DNA from: an uncultured Clostridia bacterium
GTDB lineage: Bacteria; Bacillota; Clostridia; Oscillospirales; Acutalibacteraceae
Length of the DNA stretch: 36,873 nucleotides
Direction of reading: 5' to 3'
NCBI GenBank assembly: GCA_944380875.1
Contig: CALWJA010000084.1
Coordinates: 1 to 36,873, forward strand
Part shown: positions 24,376 through 30,441 of the stretch, one piece after another
Layout: each line of letters starts with the position of its first letter
Numbering within the stretch: position 1 is the first letter of the stretch
Notes under the pieces: generated by a model
The model's input: only the letters and a program-made list of their open reading frames with translations
Told to the model about the DNA's origin: nothing
Database searches by the model: none
Made by a program: the position numbers and the translations under genes

Positions 24376-25776
24376 ATGGGAAAATTCAAATATTCACGTG
24401 AAGAAGAGAAAATCAACAAAGTCCTGAAAATGAATCAAGAGTATTCCCAAAAATTACTTAACGATGAAGGAACTATAACCAGCAGATTGTCTGCGGATAA
24501 AAACATCCAGTCCTCAGAACAACTATTAAAGTCGCTTGGACTTCATCAAGGTTTACAAAAAGCTAAACAACAAGCAATTGAGTGTGGTAAAATCGATAAA
24601 TTACAGCATCGTCCGGTATTAGAATCTTGGGAAGAAATTGAGATGAAAGCCGAAAAGTATCACCCTAACGAGGTAATATTAGAAGATATTCTTTCAAAAG
24701 AGGAAATCAATTTGGCTATCAAAGAATTGAATGAAATCAATGAAGAATTTTCAAGAAAAACAAGTATTATTAATAAAATTGATTTGCGTTTTTTGGCTGT
24801 TGCAACAGCTCTCCAAGTAACGAAGTCTCTTTTATTCCCTTATGTGGCAAATAAACTTGGATACGGTAACTCATTTGATTCTTCATCACGTTTAGCGCAT
24901 AATGACAAATCTATCGAAAAAGCTCATAGAGAAGCAAATAATAAATTTCGTGATAAGAAATTAGAAAAAAATGATCCAGGTCATTGGATTAACCTTTTAT
25001 ATCAAACGCCTCCTTATGATATTACGGTGGGTTCCTCAGCGATAGGTATCAATATGGAAGGCAAATATCACAGACTACATACTTTAGGGCATGATCCTAT
25101 CTTAGGTTGGATATTTGGAACAGCCAATATATTGACAGATATTGTAACATTAAATAATTTTCAATCTTATCGAGTTATTCGTCATCCAAAGATGAAAATT
25201 ACTCCCGATATTGTCCCTATCAGTTCAATGTTTTATGAAAGCTATCTTCAGGTAAAACAGGATTCTTTGAATTTACCTGCCGCTATCTTTGCTGAATTTC
25301 AGCATCTAAAATCGGATGTAAATACAAAACTAGGACTACCTATTCCCATTTTGGAAACGTTTAATGAAAATTTAGCGGGTAAACTGTATAAAAATCAGTA
25401 TGATACTCTATGTTTGGCACGAGATATTAAAATAGTTGGAGGATCATTTCTGGTTTCGACGCTCATCGATATGATAATTGGACTGGTACACGGTTTGTTT
25501 CGAGATGGTGATGAATCTAAAGCTTTGTACGAAGTACGAACTAGAAAGATTTTACTCATTTCCAATACAATTGCAACTACGAGCAGTATTATAGCAACAG
25601 GCATTACTCAAAATCCCAAAAGCTTGGACATTGGCAGTTTATTATCCACAGTATCTCATTTGTTTATAGACATACGGTTTATCTCAAAAATAAAAAGAGA
25701 ATTTATTGAAAATGAAATAGACAAAAAAATTCAAACGGAATTAGATGAAATAAATCGTTTATATGACACATATTAG
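24376..25776 (+). CDS. Large partly hydrophobic protein, second of the pair
   Basis: A 466-residue protein I cannot assign to a family. The N-terminal ~160 residues are charged and helical. A central region carries PGHWINLLYQTPPYDITVGS and YHRLHTLGHDPILGWIFGT, which look conserved and contain His, Asp and Trp clusters. Hydrophobic stretches lie near residues 130-150, 350-370 and 395-420. A charged helical end follows (ENEIDKKIQTELDEINRL). ATG 24376 (AGGTGG 6 nt upstream) is preferred to GTG 24367. A terminator follows, so this and the preceding gene form a compact unit inside a defence-rich element. A defence role is inference from context only. Confidence 0.65.
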   Translation: MGKFKYSREEEKINKVLKMNQEYSQKLLNDEGTITSRLSADKNIQSSEQLLKSLGLHQGLQKAKQQAIECGKIDKLQHRPVLESWEEIEMKAEKYHPNEVILEDILSKEEINLAIKELNEINEEFSRKTSIINKIDLRFLAVATALQVTKSLLFPYVANKLGYGNSFDSSSRLAHNDKSIEKAHREANNKFRDKKLEKNDPGHWINLLYQTPPYDITVGSSAIGINMEGKYHRLHTLGHDPILGWIFGTANILTDIVTLNNFQSYRVIRHPKMKITPDIVPISSMFYESYLQVKQDSLNLPAAIFAEFQHLKSDVNTKLGLPIPILETFNENLAGKLYKNQYDTLCLARDIKIVGGSFLVSTLIDMIIGLVHGLFRDGDESKALYEVRTRKILLISNTIATTSSIIATGITQNPKSLDIGSLLSTVSHLFIDIRFISKIKREFIENEIDKKIQTELDEINRLYDTY

Positions 25777-25793
25777 AATAGTACGAGCAAAGT

Positions 25794-25828
25794 AATAAAG
25801 GGCATTTCGCAAAGAAGTGCCCTTTATT
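25794..25828 (+). terminator. Terminator after the membrane pair
   Basis: An 11-bp perfect stem (AATAAAGGGCA, 13-nt loop, complement) followed by ATTTTG, 18 nt after the stop codon. Confidence 0.85.
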
Positions 25829-25850
25829 ATTTTGCTTGTCAAAATAAACG

Positions 25851-25899
25851 TAAAGAAAGCCTTACAGACGATGAAAAATCGTCTGTAAGGCTTTCTTTA
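25851..25899. repeat. Perfect 22-bp inverted repeat with 5-nt loop
   Basis: The arms 25851-25872 and 25878-25899 are exact complements (core AAAGCCTTACAGACGAT) around GAAAA. It sits 22 nt after the terminator and 32 nt before the DpnD/PcfM-like gene. The following sequence is TATATAATTTTATTT, so it could be a second terminator or a binding site in front of the small-gene operon. Confidence 0.8.
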
Positions 25900-25931
25900 T
25901 ATATAATTTTATTTCAGAAAGGCGTGAGCAT

Positions 25932-26102
25932 ATGCAAGAATTTCAAGTTGTGATTACAGAGGTATTGCAAAAAACAGTGACCGTATCTGCCGACAACAAA
26001 GAAGAAGCGGAAAGGATATCCAAGACAGGCTGGAAAAACGCTGATTATTTGCTGGGCGCAGACGATTTCAAAGAAGTTTTATTTTCAGTTAGGAGGATTT
26101 AA
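25932..26102 (+). CDS. DpnD/PcfM family small protein
   Basis: A 56-residue protein (FQVVITEVLQKTVTVSADNK, EEAERISKTGW, LGADDFKEVLFSV) matching the small DpnD/PcfM family found on plasmids and integrative elements, function unknown. GAAAGGCGTGAG precedes the ATG at 25932. It is the first of a tightly packed set of small genes running toward the recombinase. Confidence 0.7.
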   Translation: MQEFQVVITEVLQKTVTVSADNKEEAERISKTGWKNADYLLGADDFKEVLFSVRRI

Positions 26103-26105
26103 GAG

Positions 26106-26207
26106 ATGGAATCATTCTGGTTTATTTTCGGCTTTGTTGCCACAATCGTTGCAATTGTGGCAACGGAAGAAGTAACAGAACATTGCAGAAAACGTGAAAA
26201 GAGGTGA
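26106..26207 (+). CDS. 33-residue single-helix membrane peptide
   Basis: Starts 3 nt after the previous stop, with AGGAGG 8-9 nt upstream. It has one hydrophobic helix (MESFWFIFGFVATIVAIVA) and a charged tail (CRKREKR). Its TGA overlaps the next ATG (TGATG). Strong translation signals at this spacing suggest a real gene; function unknown. Confidence 0.5.
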   Translation: MESFWFIFGFVATIVAIVATEEVTEHCRKREKR

Positions 26208-26332
26208 TGAAAATGGTATTGGGACTGATTGCGGGACTGACCGCAAAAGCTTCTATCGAATTATTTTTAGCTGGTGCTGGTGCAGCGGTTACGCTTTTAT
26301 GCACTGGCTCGAAAGTGAGGAAACGCAGATGA
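26207..26332 (+). CDS. 41-residue hydrophobic small protein
   Basis: Starts at the ATG overlapping the previous stop, preceded by AAAAGAGG. It has a hydrophobic helix (GLIAGLTAKASIELFLAGAG) and ends in a basic tail (KVRKRR). Its stop overlaps the next start by 4 nt (ATGA), consistent with a translationally coupled cluster. Function unknown. Confidence 0.5.
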   Translation: MKMVLGLIAGLTAKASIELFLAGAGAAVTLLCTGSKVRKRR

Positions 26333-26748
26333 TAAAAATAGAACGCCCGAAAGACCTGCGGATTTTTCGAGACAAACCAAATATTCCCCCGTTGATTGTT
26401 CGGTATCTGACCGACTATCTGTATTTTTTCCTGAGAGAATACCAATGCCCCGACATGACAGAGTTCGGGGCTTTTTTTCTGCTGGAAAACAGACAGGATA
26501 GCTGTCATCACACCGAAATGGGACTGTCTCTTCCACTGAAACAATCCGCTTGTTTTGCGGAATTTACCGAGGTTTTGACTCTCCGCAGTCCGATTCAGGA
26601 AGTACGCTTATTGCATAGCTGTTTTGTGTTGAACGACAGCTATGCAATTTCTGTTTTTATGGAACCGGGGATTCTGGAACCGGAAACAGAACACATTTTA
26701 CTAGAAGATTTTACATTCAAGGAGGTGCGATTTGATGTTTCAAAATAG
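26329..26748 (+). CDS. Hypothetical mobile-element protein
   Basis: A 139-residue soluble protein (IERPKDLRIFRDKPNIPPLI; DMTEFGAFFLLENRQDS; DSYAISVFMEPGILEPETEH) not assigned to a family. The ATG at 26329 is chosen from the ATGA overlap with the preceding gene and GTGAGG upstream; a longer frame would start inside that gene. It overlaps the DUF960 gene by 14 nt. Confidence 0.65.
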   Translation: MIKIERPKDLRIFRDKPNIPPLIVRYLTDYLYFFLREYQCPDMTEFGAFFLLENRQDSCHHTEMGLSLPLKQSACFAEFTEVLTLRSPIQEVRLLHSCFVLNDSYAISVFMEPGILEPETEHILLEDFTFKEVRFDVSK

Positions 26749-27037
26749 CCGCTATATTACACGGGGAATCCAAGCGAAAATCCCCACATTTACAACAATG
26801 ATTCTATGGGAAATGATTGAAACAGCACGGCGGGAAACACAGCTTGACTATTTGCAGGTATTCCGTTTATATCCCGCCCATGAACAGGGAAATGACATGC
26901 AGAAAGTCATTCATACGCAGGAACAGCCGCCCTACCGGAAAACATTCGATTTCCCATGTGAAAATCCGGTAAGAGCAAAAATATTCTGTATTGACGATGA
27001 AACCCACTCCACCATGTTGTTGGCGGACGAATACTGA
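26735..27037 (+). CDS. DUF960 domain protein
   Basis: A 100-residue protein with the DUF960 pattern: NSRYITRGIQAKIPTFTTMI near the start, LDYLQVFRLYP in the middle and KIFCIDDETHSTMLLADEY at the end. DUF960 proteins are widespread on Bacillota plasmids and integrative elements; function is unknown. The ATG at 26735 has AAGGAGG 9 nt upstream, inside the previous gene. Confidence 0.82.
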   Translation: MFQNSRYITRGIQAKIPTFTTMILWEMIETARRETQLDYLQVFRLYPAHEQGNDMQKVIHTQEQPPYRKTFDFPCENPVRAKIFCIDDETHSTMLLADEY

Positions 27038-27052
27038 AAGGATTGAAATACA

Positions 27053-27583
27053 ATGATAAACGAAAAAGCAACCATCCGCTGTGAAGCGGTTTTTTCTGAC
27101 GATAAACAATACCGCTATTTGTTATCTAAAGTCTGGGACAAAAACAAACCGCTTGCAACAGTGATTTCTATTAGCCCAAGCACTTTTTACAATGTAACCT
27201 GCGACACGACAACCATGCTGATTCAAAATAATCTGGAAGCGTTAGGCTGCGGCGGTATGGAACTGGTCAATCTTATTTCCAAAGTGGGAGTAGAAGCCAA
27301 AAAGCTGAAAAGCCTGATAGATGATATTGGTGAGGAAACCGACCACTATATTTTGGAAAGCGTCAAACGAACGGCACTTACCGTATTCGCATGGGGACGG
27401 ATTGCCGGGATGAATAAAGCGTTTCAGGCAAGGGAAGCAGAAGTGTTGGAACTGTTAGAACCTTATATGGATAAGATTCAGACAATTTCCGACTGTGCCG
27501 GACGGGAAAATCTTCATCCCCTCACGCCATCCGTCCGCAATGAATGGAATTTGAGCTTATACCAATCAGAAACAGAAGAATAA
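27053..27583 (+). CDS. DUF1643 domain protein
   Basis: A 176-residue protein with DUF1643 features: a start like RCEAVFSDDKQYRYLLSKVW, the central SISPSTFYNVTCDTTT (usually MLNPSTAD in the family), GCGGMELVNLISKVG, and a terminal HPLTPSVRNEW. The family occurs in phages and mobile elements and has no established function. It is 15 nt downstream of the DUF960 gene and is the last member of this small-gene operon before a hairpin. Confidence 0.85.
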   Translation: MINEKATIRCEAVFSDDKQYRYLLSKVWDKNKPLATVISISPSTFYNVTCDTTTMLIQNNLEALGCGGMELVNLISKVGVEAKKLKSLIDDIGEETDHYILESVKRTALTVFAWGRIAGMNKAFQAREAEVLELLEPYMDKIQTISDCAGRENLHPLTPSVRNEWNLSLYQSETEE

Positions 27584-27589
27584 CTGACA

Positions 27590-27625
27590 AAGGCGTTGCG
27601 CTTCTTAAGGGAAGTGCAACGCCTT
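27590..27625 (+). terminator. Long hairpin after the DUF1643 gene
   Basis: A 15-bp stem (AAGGCGTTGCGCTTC with one G-U pair) around TTAAGG, 7 nt after the stop. No T run follows, so it may protect mRNA ends or attenuate rather than terminate strongly. Confidence 0.55.
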
Positions 27626-27657
27626 ATATATGTCTATATCACAGAAAGGAAATTTTT

Positions 27658-28035
27658 ATGATTCAGGAACCATCCAACGCCTTACTTCCACCAATGGAAG
27701 ACGAGGATTTTCAAAATACCGCCCTTTATTCCCTGCTTGTCACGCAGAAGGAATTGTGGGCGGTTATTGGCGATTTTTTATCCGTTTCCGGTCAACAGGA
27801 TTTGGAGTATACCATCAATCCCCTGTTTGGCTATGCGCCTTACGGACAGGAAGACTTTGACGAAATCTGCGACTATCTTCGCTGTTGCGGGGAACAACCA
27901 CCGGAAGATCTTATTTTCAAGCAAACATTCCCACAATATGCGAATTCGTTTTCGCTGGTTCATACGGCTGTCGGAGATTATGTAGTCTGCTATGATATGG
28001 AGAAAAACATACAGGGAGTATTAAACGGAAAATAA
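27658..28035 (+). CDS. Hypothetical acidic protein upstream of the recombinase
   Basis: A 125-residue acidic soluble protein (MEDEDFQNTALYSLLVTQKE; YTINPLFGYAPYGQEDFDEI; GDYVVCYDMEKNIQGVL) with no recognised domain. The ATG at 27658 follows GAAAGGAAATTTTT; a longer upstream frame crosses the hairpin. It ends 24 nt before the recombinase promoter. Its position suggests a mobile-element accessory gene; a role in recombination direction is possible but unsupported. Confidence 0.6.
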   Translation: MIQEPSNALLPPMEDEDFQNTALYSLLVTQKELWAVIGDFLSVSGQQDLEYTINPLFGYAPYGQEDFDEICDYLRCCGEQPPEDLIFKQTFPQYANSFSLVHTAVGDYVVCYDMEKNIQGVLNGK

Positions 28036-28059
28036 GACAGCATTCTTTTTAAGGACAGG

Positions 28060-28087
28060 TTGCCTTTTGGAATGATTGTGGTATAAT
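28060..28087 (+). promoter_or_regulatory. Promoter of the large serine recombinase gene
   Basis: TTGCCT (28060-28065), a 16-nt spacer and TATAAT (28082-28087) with an extended TGG. It looks SigA-like rather than SigE-like, unlike B. subtilis spoIVCA, so vegetative expression is possible. Confidence 0.65.
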
Positions 28088-28149
28088 ATTTCTGTAAGCC
28101 GAAATGATAGAAAACAAATAATATCATCACATAAAGTGGAGGAAAACCT

Positions 28150-29865
28150 ATGGAAACAAACACTCCCCATCGAATCGCGATTTATTCCCGGAAATCCAAG
28201 TTTACCGGGAAAGGCGAAAGCATTGGAAATCAAATTGAAATGTGCAAAAACTATATCCGTCTGCATTATCCGGGATTTTCGGAAGAAGATATTTTGGTTT
28301 ATGAGGACGAGGGATATTCCGGAAAGAACACACAGCGTCCGCAGTTTAAGAAGATGATGAACGACGGAAAACATCATAAATTCGATGCGGTTGTCTGCTA
28401 TCGTCTGGACAGGGTGAGCCGTAATATCAAAGACTTTGCGGAACTGATTCAGGAATTACAACAACTGAATATCTCCTTTGTCTCTATTAACGAACAGTTT
28501 GACACTTCTTCCCCAATTGGACGGGCAATGATGTTTATCTGTTCTGTATTCTCTCAACTGGAACGGGAAACGATTGCCGAGCGTATTCGGGACAATATGC
28601 GGGAACTTGCCAAATCCGGCAGATGGTTAGGCGGAACAACGCCGACCGGCTATAAAAGCAAAGAACTGGTGGGGAGCGTCACGGTAGACGGCAAAGTGAG
28701 GAAAGCATTCAAATTGGATATTATCAAACAGGAAGCAGAACTGGTGAAGCTTATTTTCGATAAATTTATTGAAACCAATTCCCTCACCAAGACGGAAACC
28801 TATCTGCGCAGGCAGCATATCAAGACAAAGAACAATCGGGATTTTACCCGGTTTTCCATCAGTAATATTTTACGGAACCCAGTCTATATGATTGCCGACA
28901 AAGAAGCGTGGAACTATTTTGAACGTCTGGAAGTGGATATTTTTTCGGAAGAATCCGCTTTTGACGGAGTGCATGGCATTATGGCGTATAGCAAGACCGT
29001 CCAGACCACAGGAAAAACCAACCAACTAAAGGACGTGAAAGACTGGATTATCGCTGTTGGCAAGCATAAAGGCTTGATTGCCGGGGCGCAGTGGGTACAG
29101 GTACAAAAAATGTTAGACCAGAATAAATCCAAATCCTATCACAAACCAAAAAGCAATGTTGCCCTGCTTTCCGGACTGTTGTTCTGTGGTAACTGCGGGG
29201 CGTATATGCGTCCCAAGCTGAGCAGTCGCTTTAATGCCAATGGAGAACGGATTTACGACTATCTCTGTGAAACCAAGGAGAAGACAAGAAGTCAGGACTG
29301 CAAAATGAAACGTCCCAACGGCAACGAGTTAGACCGGTTGGTTTGCGAGCACATCAAAACTCTTTCGGAAGACCATTCCAAATTCCTGAAAGAACTGGAA
29401 CAAGCGAGAAAATCTCTGGAAGAACATCAAGGAGATTTCGACCAACGTTTGGACGAACTGAAAAAGGCACAAAAGAAAACCGAACGGAAAATTCAATCGC
29501 TGGTGGAAGCCTTAACGGATACAGAAGGTTCCGCCGCAAAATATATCACCGACCAGATTAACGGGCTGGATCAGGAAAACGAATCGTTGAAAGAGCAGAT
29601 TGAGAATATGGAAAACTTGACAATGGGGCAATCCCTGACCGACTTGGAGTTTGATATCTTAAAAGAAATGCTCAAAAACTTTTCCAGTTCTTTTGATACG
29701 ATGAGTGTCGAACAGAAACGGTTAGCGCTCCGCAGCTTTGTAAAAAGGATTGTATGGGACGGAGAAACCGTTCATATCTTCCTGTTTGGGGCGGACGACA
29801 AGGGAATCGACTTTTCAAATGGAACGGCGGGAACAGAAGAGCCGCAAGGTGAGGAAACGAAATGA
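28150..29865 (+). CDS. Large serine recombinase, SpoIVCA-like sigK-element integrase/excisionase
   Basis: A 571-residue recombinase. The N-terminal catalytic domain has IAIYSRKS (catalytic Ser16), YEDEGYSGKN, VVCYRLDRVSRN (catalytic arginines) and a long QLERETIAERIRDNM helix. The recombinase domain follows (~160-280). A zinc ribbon starts LLFCGNCG (Cys346, Cys349), with further cysteines in YLCETKEKTRSQDC. A coiled coil spans ~415-500. AGTGGAGG precedes the ATG. The stop codon TGA is made of TG from the attR core plus A from sigK, so it exists only in the integrated form. It should catalyse site-specific excision at AAATG that rebuilds sigK, as SpoIVCA does; other inserts in sigK also use serine recombinases. 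Confidence 0.93.
   Translation: METNTPHRIAIYSRKSKFTGKGESIGNQIEMCKNYIRLHYPGFSEEDILVYEDEGYSGKNTQRPQFKKMMNDGKHHKFDAVVCYRLDRVSRNIKDFAELIQELQQLNISFVSINEQFDTSSPIGRAMMFICSVFSQLERETIAERIRDNMRELAKSGRWLGGTTPTGYKSKELVGSVTVDGKVRKAFKLDIIKQEAELVKLIFDKFIETNSLTKTETYLRRQHIKTKNNRDFTRFSISNILRNPVYMIADKEAWNYFERLEVDIFSEESAFDGVHGIMAYSKTVQTTGKTNQLKDVKDWIIAVGKHKGLIAGAQWVQVQKMLDQNKSKSYHKPKSNVALLSGLLFCGNCGAYMRPKLSSRFNANGERIYDYLCETKEKTRSQDCKMKRPNGNELDRLVCEHIKTLSEDHSKFLKELEQARKSLEEHQGDFDQRLDELKKAQKKTERKIQSLVEALTDTEGSAAKYITDQINGLDQENESLKEQIENMENLTMGQSLTDLEFDILKEMLKNFSSSFDTMSVEQKRLALRSFVKRIVWDGETVHIFLFGADDKGIDFSNGTAGTEEPQGEETK
29860..29864 (+). other. attR core (AAATG) at the element-sigK right junction
   Basis: The right copy of the shared core. 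Element sequence precedes it (GGAAACG) and sigK follows (AGATTCTG). Its TG forms the first two bases of the recombinase stop codon. Confidence 0.85.
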
Positions 29866-30164
29866 GATTCTGATGTTTTTCCGCTCTTCTAAAAAAAGCG
29901 CCCAGGATATTTCCATGAATGAGCCCATTGATACTGACAAAGACGGAAATGTCCTAACGCTTATGGATGTGATGGCTACAGAGGATTGCATTTGCGACGA
30001 ACTGGATACCCGTATCAAATCCGAACAGCTTCGCAAATACATCCGGGAATGTCTTTCTGTCCGGGAGATGGAAATTCTCACCATGCGATACGGACTGGAC
30101 GGCCGCTCTCCTCTTACCCAGCGGGAGGTTGCGTCCAAAATGGATATATCCCGGTCCTATGTCT
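29865..30164 (+). CDS. sigK: sigK, middle/3' part, broken again near its end
   Basis: Continues sigma-K from codon 112 (first base from the att core) for 100 codons: EILMFFRSSKKSAQDISMNE (region 2-3), DKDGNVLTLMDVMATEDCI, CLSVREMEILTMRYGLDGRS and TQREVASKMDISRSYV (region 4 HTH). Family members continue SRIEKKAL and ~20 more residues; here the frame reads YLIAYYK and stops at 30187. The missing end would contain the rest of the -35 recognition helix, so this product should not work as a sigma factor unless the second insertion is removed. Together with 7368-7700 it accounts for ~211 of the expected ~235-240 residues. Confidence 0.9.
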
Positions 30165-30181
30165 ATTTAATAGCTTATTAT

Positions 30182-30227
30182 AAATGAATGGTAAGTCAAA
30201 AAAACAAGGCGACCATTCATTTTTTAT
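30182..30227 (+). terminator. Terminator-like hairpin just inside the second insertion
   Basis: AATGAATGGT pairs with ACCATTCATT over a 19-nt loop and is followed by TTTTTATTT. It would end transcripts leaving the truncated sigK. Confidence 0.65.
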
Positions 30228-30369
30228 TTCTCATAATGTGGACATGCATAAAGAATAATTCTTTCCTGTTTTTATTGTATGCTTTTTAAGGCTTATCGAT
30301 ACAGGGAAGGTATCCACTGGCAAAACCAATTAAACGGGTTTATGCCAAACTGTATGCATGAGTTTTTAG

Positions 30370-30409
30370 GAATGGTTTACCTTGTAAAGCGGTAAATCAT
30401 TCTTTTTTT
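30370..30409 (+). terminator. Hairpin with T run upstream of the primase-helicase gene
   Basis: A 12-bp stem (GAATGGTTTACC with one G-U, 9-nt loop) followed by TTTTTTT, 33 nt before the ATG. It could be an attenuator for the downstream gene. The 30188-30441 gap otherwise holds no gene. Confidence 0.75.
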
Positions 30410-30441
30410 ATTGGCAAAAATTTAGGAGGTATAAAGTCATA

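Larger units (their letters stand above)
7697..29864 (+). mobile_element. skin-like prophage-remnant/integrative element inside sigK (~22.2 kb)
   Basis: The element separates sigK codons 111 and 112 and is bounded by AAATG at both ends. It carries a large serine recombinase as its last gene, pointing out toward the sigK 3' part, as spoIVCA does for the B. subtilis skin. Cargo differs from known skins: no phage structural genes are visible; instead there are a NACHT ATPase, an HTH-ADP-ribosyltransferase pair, a WYL regulator, an unrecognised membrane pair and small mobile-element genes. No conjugation genes were seen. Several cargo blocks (8617-12990, 16769-17296, 23824-25776) look clearly more AT-rich than their neighbours, which suggests stepwise acquisition. 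Boundaries are based on sigK continuity, which is strong evidence. Confidence 0.92.

Noticed and set aside
29750-29860. Upstream extension of the resumed sigK frame
   Set aside because: It lies inside the recombinase gene in another frame and is not sigK; sigK homology starts at the att core.
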